The notes under the pieces were generated by a model that ran no database searches, was not told the origin of the DNA, and saw only the letters and a program-made list of their open reading frames with translations. Below are positions 1 through 8,201 of a DNA stretch of 64,000 nucleotides, piece after piece (positions within the stretch are counted from its first letter, which is position 1; every line of letters begins with the position of its first letter). The stretch is taken from positions 62,001 to 126,000 of the forward strand of contig JADLFG010000079.1 in the NCBI GenBank assembly GCA_020845695.1, written 5' to 3'. The position numbers were made by a program, and so were the translations under genes. The DNA is from Thermoleophilia bacterium. GTDB lineage: Bacteria; Actinomycetota; Thermoleophilia; Gaiellales; Gaiellaceae.

Positions 1-1300
1 CGACCGCGAGCCCCTGCGCGCAAGCGACGAGACCGTCCACCGGGACGTACTCGTCGATCGTGTGGGCAATGCTCCTGCCGTCCGGCGCGAACCCGGGCGG
101 CCCGTAGGCGATCGCGGGGGTGCCGCCGAGGCGCGTGAACGTGGCGCCGTCGTACCAGGAGTCGAGTCCGGAGAGCCGGCCCGGCCGGCCCACGTCCGCC
201 GTCGCCTCGGACATGACCGAGACGATCGGATCGTCGGGCGGGATCTCGAGCGACATGACGCGGTTCGGCCACCACTCGACGGTCGGCGGGTTCGCGGCGA
301 GCCACGGGTCAGTGGCGGCCGCGGCCGCGATCCACTCCTCGACCTCCCGCTCGACGGCGAACGTCCACCCCTCCGCGTCGGTCTGCTGCGGGACGCAAAG
401 CACGGCGATCGTGATGCGGCACTCGGCGGGGTAGGTGACCGCCCACTCGCCGGCCGAGATCATCGTCGGCAGGATGTCGGGGGAGCTCAGGCGCGGGTGG
501 CGCAGGTCGGAGCGCCGCGACCACTCGTCCCTGAGCCGCAGGATCGCATCGAGCACGATCCTGGCCTTCTCGATCGCGTTCACCGCCCCGCCCTCGCGCC
601 AGTGCGGCTGGAACACCTCCGCGTGCCCGGGCCGGCCGGGGACGGTGACGGCCGCGTAGCTCGTGCCACGGCAGGAGATCCAGATGTCGAAGCCGGTCGG
701 CTCGGCGACGATGCCGCCGTCGGCCCGCACTCCCCGGAGCACGAGCGCGAGGCCGCCCGCCCCGGAGGACTCCTCGTCCGTGTTCGTGGTCACGAGCAGG
801 TCGCCCGCGAGCGGAACACCGAGGCGGGAGAGCGTCTCGGCCGCGTAGACCATGCAGGCGATCCCGCCCTTCATGTCGCACGAGCCACGTCCGTAGAGGT
901 TCCCGTCGCGGACCTCGCCCAGGAACGGGTCGCTCGTCCAGCGGTCGCGGGGCTCGACCGAGACAACGTCGATGTGGCCGTTGAAGAGAAGGCTGCGGCC
1001 TCCGCCCGCGCCCGGGAAGCGGGCGACGAGCTGGGGACGCCCCTCGAAGCCCATCCCGGGCTCGTGGAGCGGCTTGCCGGCGAACTCGGCCCGGTCGGGC
1101 TCGAACAGCTCGACCTCGGCGCCGGCCCGCCGCAGCCGGCCCCCCAGGTACTCCTGGAGCTCGCGCTCCTGCCGCGGCGGGTCGTTCCGGTTACGGGCGG
1201 TCGTGTCGAAGGCGATCAGGTCGGCCGCGAGCGCGACCAGCTCGTCGCGCCCGCGCTCGATCTCCGCGACGACTCGCCGCTCCGGGTCGGACATGCCCAT
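1..1300 (-). CDS. M20-family deacylase/peptidase (ArgE/DapE-like), cut by left edge
   Basis: Metal-dependent amidohydrolase of the acetylornithine deacetylase / succinyl-diaminopimelate desuccinylase type, expected in the cytosol. About 433 residues are visible and translation is still open at base 1, so only the last few residues should be missing. The metal-binding motif FNGHID, followed by RGSCDMKGG and the catalytic TNTDEES stretch, are all present in the usual order, and the end IAHTIDEYVPVDGL matches the family C-terminus. The start is ATG at 1300 (a second ATG lies at 1294). There is no clear Shine-Dalgarno; an AAGATT hexamer 8 nt upstream suggests a leaderless start. The substrate cannot be deduced, because ArgE, DapE and carboxypeptidase G2-like enzymes share these motifs. 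Confidence 0.9.
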   Translation of the reverse strand, partial: MGMSDPERRVVAEIERGRDELVALAADLIAFDTTARNRNDPPRQERELQEYLGGRLRRAGAEVELFEPDRAEFAGKPLHEPGMGFEGRPQLVARFPGAGGGRSLLFNGHIDVVSVEPRDRWTSDPFLGEVRDGNLYGRGSCDMKGGIACMVYAAETLSRLGVPLAGDLLVTTNTDEESSGAGGLALVLRGVRADGGIVAEPTGFDIWISCRGTSYAAVTVPGRPGHAEVFQPHWREGGAVNAIEKARIVLDAILRLRDEWSRRSDLRHPRLSSPDILPTMISAGEWAVTYPAECRITIAVLCVPQQTDAEGWTFAVEREVEEWIAAAAATDPWLAANPPTVEWWPNRVMSLEIPPDDPIVSVMSEATADVGRPGRLSGLDSWYDGATFTRLGGTPAIAYGPPGFAPDGRSIAHTIDEYVPVDGLVACAQGLAV

Positions 1301-1541
1301 GGCGGCACAATCTTGACGGAGCACCACCGGTCAGGCAAGCTCGCCCGGCCGTGCGAGCGACGATCCCGCACGAGCTCGACCACCGCTCGTGGTCATGGAG
1401 GTCGAGCTCGGCCGGCCGCTCGCGGGCGAGGACCCTGGCCAAGCTGGCGCTGAGCCACGCGGTCGAGCCGCTCGAGACCGACCCGGTCTCGGCTCCCGGC
1501 CGCGTGGCCGCCCACGCCGCTCCACGCGCTACGCTCGGGTC

Positions 1542-1721
1542 GTGAAGCGCAAGCGCCGGCGCAAGGGCCCGCTCGTTCCGCCCGGGCCCGGGCGGAACCT
1601 CGCCGTGCGCCCGGGAGGAGGCACCCATCGCCCCGACGCCGAGAAGCGGGCGCGCGAGCGGCTGCGGCGCGAGCTTGCAGACCGGGAGAACGAGGGAGGC
1701 GGGGCAAGCGAGGCGGGCTAG
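1542..1721 (+). CDS. small basic hypothetical protein (59 aa), leaderless start
   Basis: GTG start 6 nt after a TACGCT hexamer (1530-1535), no Shine-Dalgarno, so probably leaderless. The protein has a very basic N-terminus (KRKRRRKG), a glycine/proline-rich middle and a charged predicted helix (EKRARERLRRELADREN). Its stop codon interlocks with the stop of the thioesterase gene on the other strand through a shared CTAG at 1718-1721. No family recognised; the composition suggests nucleic-acid or ribosome binding, but this is only inference. The 241 bases between it and the M20 gene contain no convincing gene. Confidence 0.45.
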   Translation: MKRKRRRKGPLVPPGPGRNLAVRPGGGTHRPDAEKRARERLRRELADRENEGGGASEAG

Positions 1722-2110
1722 GGTAGCTCCCGCTCGAGCAGGGCCCGCTCCCGGGGCTCGAGCGGACGCGACCCGCCGAGGTCATCGTCGCGCGCGACGA
1801 GCACCGCCTCCGCCGCGGCCGCGACCCCGCCGTCGAGCGTCAGGATCTCCTCGCGAGTTCGCAGGCTCGAGGTGCCGAGCTGAAGCAGCGAGATCCGGAC
1901 GACCACGGCATCGTCGGCCTGGGTCAGCTCGCGCCGGTAGTCGATCTCGACCCGGGCGAGCACGTAGACGCGGCCGCGCCCCTCCGGGCCGAGCACCCGG
2001 TCGAGCCATTCGTCGCGGGCCTCCTCGAGGAAGGTGAGGTAGACGCCGTTGTTGACGTGGCCGAGCGCGTCCAGGTCGCGCCAGCGGATCTCGATTCGCT
2101 TCTCGTGCAC
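1718..2110 (-). CDS. acyl-CoA thioesterase, 4HBT hotdog family
   Basis: 130-residue single-hotdog protein of the YbgC/FcbC type that hydrolyses acyl-CoA thioesters. The N-terminal signature RWRDLDALGHVNNGVYLTF carries the conserved Asp and the HVNN turn of 4-hydroxybenzoyl-CoA-thioesterase-like enzymes, and ARVEIDYRREL forms the expected central strand. Length is normal for the family. It diverges from the acyl-CoA synthetase at 2171, with about 60 bp between the starts, which fits a shared acyl-CoA role. The physiological acyl group is unknown. Confidence 0.85.
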   Translation of the reverse strand: MHEKRIEIRWRDLDALGHVNNGVYLTFLEEARDEWLDRVLGPEGRGRVYVLARVEIDYRRELTQADDAVVVRISLLQLGTSSLRTREEILTLDGGVAAAAEAVLVARDDDLGGSRPLEPRERALLERELP

Positions 2111-2153
2111 GGGGGCGCTGATCGTACCGATGCCCCGGACGGCGCGGGCCGTC

Positions 2154-2159
2154 TAAGAT
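2154..2159 (+). promoter_or_regulatory. -10 box of the acyl-CoA synthetase gene
   Basis: TAAGAT lies 11 nt before the GTG start at 2171, with no ribosome-binding site between them. This fits a leaderless or nearly leaderless transcript and supports 2171 rather than the in-frame ATG at 2057 as the start. Confidence 0.5.
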
Positions 2160-2170
2160 CGCCGTCCACC

Positions 2171-4243
2171 GTGACGCCCGATCCGACGGAGCTTCGCGGC
2201 GGCCTCCGGCCGTTGCTCTACCCGACTTCGGTCGCGATCGTCGGCGCCTCCGAGCGCAACCCGCGACCGCTCGAGGGCGCGCTGCGCGGCGGCGCGAGCG
2301 TGCAGCTCGTCAACCCGAACCGCACCGAGGTGCTGGGACTGCCGTGCTACCCGGATCTCGCCACCCTGCCCGCGACGCCCGACGTCGCGCTGCTGCTCGT
2401 CGGCCACACGCGGGTCGAACAGGCCGTCGGGGAGGCACTCGCCGCGGGGATCCGCGCGTTCGTGATCCCCGGCGTCGGGGCCGAGGCCGGCGCCGAGGGG
2501 CCGCCGGTGATTCGCCGCCTCGCCGCGATGCTCGAGTCCGCCGGCGCGGCCGCGGTCGGCGCGAACTGCATGGGCGTGGCCAGTGCCGACGGGCCCTCGA
2601 CCTGGATCGGCACGGTGCCCGAGACGTTCCGCCCCGGGCACGTCTCCGTCGTCGCCCAGTCGGGCTCGATCGCGGAGGCGTTCATCGCCTGCGGCCCGCG
2701 CGTCGGCTTCCGCACGGTGATCTCGTCCGGCGGCGAGCTGAGCCGGGACGCCGCCGACCTGCTCGGGTTCCTCGCCGAGGACGAGGGTACCGGCGCGATC
2801 GGCATCTTCCTCGAGGCGGTGCGCCGCCCCGCGGCCTTCGCCGCGGCGCTCGAGCGCTGCGCCGAGGCGGCCAAGCCGGTCGTGTGCCTGAAGGTGGGCC
2901 GCTCCGAGGCCGCCGCGCGCGCGACGCTCGCGCACACGGGCGCGCTCGTCGGCTCGGCACGGGCGTTCTCCGCGCTGCTTCGCCGCCACGGGGCGATCGA
3001 GGTCGAGGACTTCCACGACCTGCTCGAGACGCTCGAGGTGCTCGGCTCGAAGCGGTGCGTTCGGGGCGCCCGCGTCGCCGCCGTGTCGGAGTCCGGAGGC
3101 GAGTGCGCGCTGCTCGCCGACCAGGGCGAGGCGACCGGCCTGCCGTTCGAGCCGCTCCCGGACGGGCTCGCGGCGCAGCTGAGCGCCGAGTTCCCGAACT
3201 ACGTCCACCCCGGGAACCCGCTTGACGCCTGGGCGGTCGCGGACGAGAGCGTCGTCTACCCGCGCTCGTTCGAGCTGCTCGCCAGCGCGGGCGCGTACGA
3301 CATCCTGCTGGCCCAGATCGACCTCTCCCAGTTTCGCGGCGCGGACGAGGGCGGCTGGTGCGGAATGGTCGTCCGCGCGCTCGCCGAGGCCGTCGAGGGC
3401 ACCGGGATCTTCCCCGCCGTGACGTCGGTGCACGTGAGCGACCCACCCCCCGAGCTGGCGGCGCTGGCTCGGGAGCTCGACGTGCCGCTCCTCCGCGGCA
3501 CAGGCAACGCCCTGCGCGCGCTCGCGGCAGTCGCCCGCTGGCAACCTCCGGCACCGGGGCGGCCCGAAGAGACATGTCCGGGGGCCAGGCCCCTGGACAA
3601 GACATGTCCGGGGGCCAGGCCCCTGGACATGTCCGGGTTGGCCGGGCCGTTGCCGGAGTTCGAGTCTGCCGCGATCCTCGAGCGCTACGGCGTCCCGCTC
3701 GCGCCGCGACGGCGGGCGGGGTCACCCGCCGAGGCTGCGGCGGCGGCCGAGGCGCTCGGCTTCCCGGTCGTCGTCAAGGTTGACGGCCCCGCGCACAAGG
3801 CGCGGGAGGGGGGCGTGGTGCTCGGAGTCGAGAGCGCCGAAGCGGCAGCCGCGGCGGCGGAGCGGCTCGGCGGTCGCGTGCTCGTTGCCCGCCAGGTTCC
3901 GCACGGGCCCGAGGCCGTGTGCGGTCTCGCCCGCGATCCCGACTACGGCCCCGTGCTCGCCGTCGGGCTCGGTGGCGTCGCGGTCGAGGCGCTCCGGCTC
4001 GCCGCGGTCGCCCTCGCTCCGCTCGACCTCGAGGCGGCCCGCTCGCTCGTCGCGGACGCCCCGGGCCTCGCCTCGATCGCCTCGCCCTCGGCCCGGAACG
4101 ACCTCGCCGCGACGCTCGTCGCGCTCGGCCGCCTGGCCGTGGAGCATCCGGAGGTCGAGGCCGCCGACGTCAACCCGCTGATCCTCGGCCCCGGCGGCGC
4201 CGTCGCCGTCGACGCCCTGGTCGTGACGAAAGGAGCCCCATGA
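2171..4243 (+). CDS. acetate/acyl-CoA ligase (ADP-forming), fused alpha-beta type
   Basis: About 690 residues. Interconverts acyl-CoA + ADP + Pi with acid + CoA + ATP. Domain order: CoA-binding Rossmann domain (from LLYPTSVAIVGAS), succinyl-CoA-ligase-like domain with the phosphohistidine region ATLAHTGALVG (about residues 255-265), then an ATP-grasp domain from about residue 490 (VVVKVDGPAHKAREGGV). GTG at 2171 is chosen because the additional upstream reading runs through the promoter region and the divergent gene. Residues 467-487, in the linker before the ATP-grasp domain, are encoded by two direct copies of a 30-bp palindromic repeat, giving TCPGARPLD twice. The ATGA overlap with the enoyl-CoA hydratase indicates co-translation. 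Substrate unknown (acetate, or a branched or aryl acid). Confidence 0.9.
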   Translation: MTPDPTELRGGLRPLLYPTSVAIVGASERNPRPLEGALRGGASVQLVNPNRTEVLGLPCYPDLATLPATPDVALLLVGHTRVEQAVGEALAAGIRAFVIPGVGAEAGAEGPPVIRRLAAMLESAGAAAVGANCMGVASADGPSTWIGTVPETFRPGHVSVVAQSGSIAEAFIACGPRVGFRTVISSGGELSRDAADLLGFLAEDEGTGAIGIFLEAVRRPAAFAAALERCAEAAKPVVCLKVGRSEAAARATLAHTGALVGSARAFSALLRRHGAIEVEDFHDLLETLEVLGSKRCVRGARVAAVSESGGECALLADQGEATGLPFEPLPDGLAAQLSAEFPNYVHPGNPLDAWAVADESVVYPRSFELLASAGAYDILLAQIDLSQFRGADEGGWCGMVVRALAEAVEGTGIFPAVTSVHVSDPPPELAALARELDVPLLRGTGNALRALAAVARWQPPAPGRPEETCPGARPLDKTCPGARPLDMSGLAGPLPEFESAAILERYGVPLAPRRRAGSPAEAAAAAEALGFPVVVKVDGPAHKAREGGVVLGVESAEAAAAAAERLGGRVLVARQVPHGPEAVCGLARDPDYGPVLAVGLGGVAVEALRLAAVALAPLDLEAARSLVADAPGLASIASPSARNDLAATLVALGRLAVEHPEVEAADVNPLILGPGGAVAVDALVVTKGAP
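3571..3637. repeat. two tandem copies of a palindromic repeat inside a coding region
   Basis: 30-bp unit at 3571-3600 and 3601-3630, identical except for the last base, followed by the first bases of a third copy. Each unit is a near-perfect hairpin: ACATGTCC pairs with GGACATGT and GGGGCC with GGCCCC around a single A. Both copies stay in frame in the interdomain linker of the acyl-CoA ligase. A related palindrome lies at 42449-42482. Confidence 0.85.
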
Positions 4244-5058
4244 GCGACGATGTCGTCCTCTACGAGCGGCGCGGCCCGGCCGCGTGGCTGACCCTGAACC
4301 GGCCCGACAAGCTGAACGCGCTCAACCGCGAGATCGTCGCCGGCCTCCACGCCGGCATGGACCGGGCACTCGCCGACGACGAGGTCAAGGTGGTCGTCCT
4401 GACCGGCGCCGGCAACGCCTTCTCGGCCGGCTTCGACATCTCCGCAGAGGCCGGTGAGGGAATCGAGGGCGCCTACCCCTGGCGGGAGGAGCTCGCGAAG
4501 GACGTGGACGTCACGATGCGGCTCTGGGGCCTGCCGAAGCCGACGATCGCGGCCGTGCGCGGCTGGTGTCTCGGCGGCGCCTGCGAGCTCGCGATGGCGT
4601 GCGACCTCATCGTCGCGAGCGAGGACGCCCGCCTGGGCGAGCCCGAGATCCGCTTCGGCTCGGGCCCTGTGACGCTGCTGATGCCGTTCGTGCTCGGGCA
4701 GAAGAAGACGAACGAGCTCCTCTTCACCGGCGACGCGCTCGAGGCACGCGACGCGGAGCGGGTCGGGCTCGTCAACCGCGTCGTCCCTGCCACCGAGCTC
4801 GAGACGGCGGTCGGCGAGCTCGTGCGCAAGATCGCGCCCACGCCGCTGCCGGTCCTGCGCCTGACCAAGATCGCGCTGACCCGGGCCTACGAGGCGATGG
4901 GGCTGCGCCAGGCGGTCGCGCTCAACCTCGAGAACTCGGCGATCCTGAACACCGTCGACACGCCCGAGCAGCGGGAGTTCAACCGGATCGCGCAGGAGGA
5001 GGGCCTGAAGGCCGCGCTCGCGTGGCGCGACGCCCGCTACGGGGAGACGCTCGGCTGA
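4240..5058 (+). CDS. enoyl-CoA hydratase/isomerase family protein
   Basis: 272 residues, crotonase fold. N-terminal WLTLNRPDKLNALN is the family signature; the oxyanion-hole segments are AFSAGFDIS and RGWCLGGACELAMACDLIVA. Translation starts at ATG 4240 with an AAAGGAG ribosome-binding site and overlaps the stop of the acyl-CoA ligase by ATGA. In the usual position for the first hydratase glutamate there is cysteine in GGACELA, and the second catalytic region reads EPEIRFG, so hydratase, isomerase or hydrolase activity cannot be separated. The pairing suggests a short acid-activation and beta-oxidation module. Confidence 0.88.
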   Translation: MSDDVVLYERRGPAAWLTLNRPDKLNALNREIVAGLHAGMDRALADDEVKVVVLTGAGNAFSAGFDISAEAGEGIEGAYPWREELAKDVDVTMRLWGLPKPTIAAVRGWCLGGACELAMACDLIVASEDARLGEPEIRFGSGPVTLLMPFVLGQKKTNELLFTGDALEARDAERVGLVNRVVPATELETAVGELVRKIAPTPLPVLRLTKIALTRAYEAMGLRQAVALNLENSAILNTVDTPEQREFNRIAQEEGLKAALAWRDARYGETLG

Positions 5059-5066
5059 GCCCGGCC

Positions 5067-6056
5067 TCAGAGGGCGGGCTCGCGAACGAGCTCCATCGTG
5101 GAGCAGTGGACGCCGCCGCCGCCCTTGTGGATCTCGTCGTAGGGGACGGTCACGACCTCGATCCCGCGCCGACCGAGCGCCTCCACGGCCCGCGGGTAGC
5201 CCTCGGCCATCAGCACCCGGCCGGGGCGCAGGCAGAGCGAGTTGATCGCCCACTCCTCGCCGGCCGGGCAGGGGATCGCCTCGATCCCGAGCTCGCGCAG
5301 CCGCTCGAGGAACCAGTACGGCAGCCCCGAGGTGTCGACGAGCGCCGCGTCGACGTCGACCATGCCGAGGTGGCCGTCGATGTGGATCGAGTAGCCCGAG
5401 AGCGGGACGACCACGAGCTCGATCCCGAGCGGGCGGAGCGCCTCCGCGAGCTGGCGGGCGCCCTCGTCGTTGCAGCGGATCGACGTCCCGTACGCCGCCA
5501 CGCCCGGGCGGAGCTTCACGAACGAGCCGCCCTCGACCATCCCCGTGCCCGCGATCGTGCGGAGGATCGGCATCCCGAGCCCGGCCACGGTCGCGCTGAC
5601 GAGCCGCTCCTCGCCCCGGCGCATCGCCGGCGCCATCCGACCGATCACGGCACCGCCCGGCACGGTCAGCAGCGGGTCGCGCGTGTAGATCGGCCGGGTC
5701 AGGTGCGGCGGTAGCTCACCCTCGACGAAGACGACGTCGACGCCCGCCCGCTCGAGCGCGGCGACGAGGCCGGCGTGCTGCGCCTCGACCAGGGCGAGAT
5801 CCGGCAGCTCGCGGGACTCCCAGTACCACATGCCGTCGGGGTCGACGAGCGCTCCGGCCTCCTCGCTCCAGGCATCCGCGCGGACACACGCCCACTCGCC
5901 ATGCGGGCGTCGCATCAGGACGACCCGGAGCGGCCCGACCTCGTCGACCGCGCCCCAGGCACGGCCCCAGACCCGCTCCTGCTCCGCGGGATCGTGAAAA
6001 GGCGGCTCGGCCGAGACCCTGCTGAGCGCGTGCTGGAGTTGGGGGACACCGGTCAC
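5067..6056 (-). CDS. arginine deiminase / amidinotransferase superfamily hydrolase
   Basis: 329 residues of the guanidino-group-modifying superfamily (arginine deiminase, dimethylargininase, amidinotransferase). Visible motifs: YTRDP, EGGSF, SIHIDGHLG and the C-terminal GGGGVHCSTM with catalytic Cys at residue 318. The GTG start at 6056 is preceded by TATGAT with an 8-nt gap and no ribosome-binding site, so the gene is probably leaderless. It converges on the enoyl-CoA hydratase with only 8 bp between stops. The acid/base residues fit hydrolysis of a guanidine; the exact substrate (arginine, methylarginine, guanidino acid) is unknown. A second family member lies at 26477-27418. Confidence 0.82.
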   Translation of the reverse strand: MTGVPQLQHALSRVSAEPPFHDPAEQERVWGRAWGAVDEVGPLRVVLMRRPHGEWACVRADAWSEEAGALVDPDGMWYWESRELPDLALVEAQHAGLVAALERAGVDVVFVEGELPPHLTRPIYTRDPLLTVPGGAVIGRMAPAMRRGEERLVSATVAGLGMPILRTIAGTGMVEGGSFVKLRPGVAAYGTSIRCNDEGARQLAEALRPLGIELVVVPLSGYSIHIDGHLGMVDVDAALVDTSGLPYWFLERLRELGIEAIPCPAGEEWAINSLCLRPGRVLMAEGYPRAVEALGRRGIEVVTVPYDEIHKGGGGVHCSTMELVREPAL

Positions 6057-6064
6057 GCGGGCGG

Positions 6065-6070
6065 ATCATA
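6065..6070 (-). promoter_or_regulatory. -10 box (TATGAT) of the 5067-6056 hydrolase
   Basis: TATGAT on the minus strand, 8 nt before the GTG start; leaderless arrangement. Confidence 0.5.
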
Positions 6071-6113
6071 ATCGCCGCGACGACGGGGACACCGCGACCG
6101 GGAGGGGAAGGCA

Positions 6114-8201
6114 ATGGGCCGAGACCCGAAGCACGACGTCCTCTTCGAGCCGCTGCGGATCGGGCCGAAGACGCTGCGAAACCGCTTCTACCAGGTGCCG
6201 CACTGCGTCGGCTTCGGCTCCGAGAAACCACTCCACCAGGCCCGGTTTCGAGCCATGAAGGCGCAGGGGGGCTGGGCGGCCGTCTGCACCGAGTACTGCG
6301 CGATCAGCCCCGACTCCGACGAGACGCCGTTCATCTCGGCCCGGCTCTGGGACGACGACGACGCGCGAGCGCTCGCCGTCACGTGCGAGCTGGCGCACGA
6401 GCACGGGGCGCTCGCCGGCTGCGAGCTCCACCACTCCGGCGTCCACTCGCCCAGGCGGCAGTACCGGCTACCCGCGCTCGCCCCCTCCCAGCTCGCGAGC
6501 GACTACCTGCTCGTCGTCCCGAAAACCATGGAGCGCTCCGACATCCGCCGCGTGCAGGCCGACTGGGCTGCGGCCGCGCGGCGGGCCCGGGAGGCCGGCT
6601 TCGACATCGTCTACGTCTACGGCGCCCACAGCTACCTGCCGATGCAGTTTCTCTCCCCGTTCTACAACCACCGCACCGACGAGTACGGCGGCCCGTTCGA
6701 GAACCGCGCCCGCTTCTGGCTCGAGACGCTCGAGCTCGTGCGCGACGCCGTCGGGGCCGACTGCGCGATCGCGACCCGGATCGCGGTCGACGCGCTGGGA
6801 CCGTACGGCGTCGAGCTCGACGAGGGGCTCGCGTTCGTGCGCGCCGCCGACCACCTCGTCGACCTCTGGGACGTCAACGTCGGCTCGGCGCTCGAGTGGT
6901 CGAAGGACTCGGGCGCATCGAGCCTGTTTCCCGAGGGGTGGCAGCTCGAGTGGACCGGTCGCGTTCGAGAGGCGACAGCGAAGCCGATCGTCGGCGTGGG
7001 GCGGCTGACGAGCCCCGACCGGATGGCGGAGATCGTCGCGAGCGGCGTCTGGAACGTGATCGGCGCCGCCCGACCGTCGATCGCCGACCCGTTCTTGCCG
7101 CGCAAGATCGAGGAGGGTCGCTACGACGAGATCCGCGAGTGCATCGGCTGCAACGTCTGCATCCCGAAGTCGGACCCGGGCGGCAACGTCGGCTGCACCC
7201 AGAACGCGACCGCCGGCGAGGAGTACCGCCGCGGCTGGCACCCGGAGCGCTTCGAGCGGGCGGCGAACGCCGACCGGGACGTGCTCGTCGTCGGAGCCGG
7301 CCCGGCCGGCATGGAGTGCGCGATCGTGCTCGCGAAGCGCGGCCTGCGCCGTGTCCATCTCGCCGACGCCGAGGCGGAGATCGGCGGGATCATGCGCTGG
7401 GTGCCGCGGCTGCCCGGCCGCGGCGAGTGGGCGCGCGTCCTCAACTGGCGCTCGATCCAGCTCGGGAAGCTCCGCAACGTCGAGCTGCTCACCGGCCTTC
7501 GCCTCGACGCCCGGGGCGTCCGCGAGTACGGCGCCGAGATCGTCGTCTGCGCGACAGGCGCCCGCTGGGCGGGCGACGGGCTGAACCGGGTCACCCACCG
7601 CCCGATCCCGGGCGCCGACGCGTCGCTCCCGCACGTGCTCACACCCGAGCAGATCATGGTCGAGGGGAAGCGGCCTCCCGGCCGGCGCGTGGTCGTCTAC
7701 GACGGCGAGGGGTACTTCGTGGCGCCCGGCCTGGCGGAGAAGCTCGCCGCGGACGGCTACGCCGTCCAGCTCGTCACCTGCCTCGAGGAGATCTCGCCGT
7801 TCAGCCACGAGACGCTCGAGCAGAAGCTCCTCGTGAGGCGCATGCATCGAGCAGGGATCGGCCTGCGCACGGGCATCCTCCTGACAGCGGTCGGTCCGGG
7901 CGGGGCCGTGGGCACGGACGAGCTCGGCGATCCGGTCGAGCTCGACGCGGACGCGGTCGTGCTCGTGACCCAGAGGCTCTCGAACGAGGCGCTCTACCTC
8001 GAGCTCCGCGCCGACCCGGCCGCGCTCGCGGCGGAGGGCATCGAGGCCGTCTACCGCATCGGCGACTGCGTCGCGCCCCAGCTCATCGCCGACTGCATCT
8101 TCGACGGGCCCCGGCTCGCGCGGGAGATCGACGCCGCCGATCCGGCGACGCCGCTTCCCTTCCTCCGCGAGCGACCGCTCGCCACGGCGACGGGGATGTG
8201 A
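6114..8201 (+). CDS. trimethylamine/dimethylamine/histamine dehydrogenase-like flavoprotein
   Basis: 695 residues, Old-Yellow-Enzyme barrel plus C-terminal FAD/NAD-type domains, unmistakably close to bacterial trimethylamine dehydrogenase along its whole length. Cys31 in FYQVPHC matches the cysteine that covalently holds FMN; Cys343, 346, 349 and 361 (CIGCNVC and GCTQNATAGEEY) match the 4Fe-4S ligands; Tyr169, His172 and Asp265 match the active-site triad; Tyr61 and Trp262 keep two sides of the aromatic substrate bowl. The third bowl residue, Trp355 in the known enzyme, is Ser353 here, so the amine substrate may differ. Good ribosome-binding site (AGGGGAAGG) before ATG 6114. Stop and next start overlap as TGATG. 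It should N-demethylate or deaminate a small amine and pass electrons to an electron-transfer flavoprotein, which is not in the window. Confidence 0.88.
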   Translation: MGRDPKHDVLFEPLRIGPKTLRNRFYQVPHCVGFGSEKPLHQARFRAMKAQGGWAAVCTEYCAISPDSDETPFISARLWDDDDARALAVTCELAHEHGALAGCELHHSGVHSPRRQYRLPALAPSQLASDYLLVVPKTMERSDIRRVQADWAAAARRAREAGFDIVYVYGAHSYLPMQFLSPFYNHRTDEYGGPFENRARFWLETLELVRDAVGADCAIATRIAVDALGPYGVELDEGLAFVRAADHLVDLWDVNVGSALEWSKDSGASSLFPEGWQLEWTGRVREATAKPIVGVGRLTSPDRMAEIVASGVWNVIGAARPSIADPFLPRKIEEGRYDEIRECIGCNVCIPKSDPGGNVGCTQNATAGEEYRRGWHPERFERAANADRDVLVVGAGPAGMECAIVLAKRGLRRVHLADAEAEIGGIMRWVPRLPGRGEWARVLNWRSIQLGKLRNVELLTGLRLDARGVREYGAEIVVCATGARWAGDGLNRVTHRPIPGADASLPHVLTPEQIMVEGKRPPGRRVVVYDGEGYFVAPGLAEKLAADGYAVQLVTCLEEISPFSHETLEQKLLVRRMHRAGIGLRTGILLTAVGPGGAVGTDELGDPVELDADAVVLVTQRLSNEALYLELRADPAALAAEGIEAVYRIGDCVAPQLIADCIFDGPRLAREIDAADPATPLPFLRERPLATATGM

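Noticed and set aside
62..1453. Long plus-strand reading frame opposite the M20 gene
   Set aside because: Arg/Gly/Ala-rich shadow of the minus-strand coding frame, with none of the family motifs that the minus strand shows.
1351..1545. 64-residue ORF with TTGACG-17-CAAGCT upstream and a GTG at leaderless distance
   Set aside because: The -10 departs from TANNNT at its first base, the product is Ser/Arg-rich with no recognisable pattern, and it overlaps the next small gene by only a few bases; too weak to annotate.
2153..3544. 463-residue minus-strand ORF inside the acyl-CoA ligase
   Set aside because: Antisense shadow caused by high GC at third codon positions; no motif and no promoter.
6383..8200. 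Plus-strand ORF in another frame covering the TMADH-like gene
   Set aside because: Arg-rich shadow up to the true SDR start at 8201; only the last part is real.
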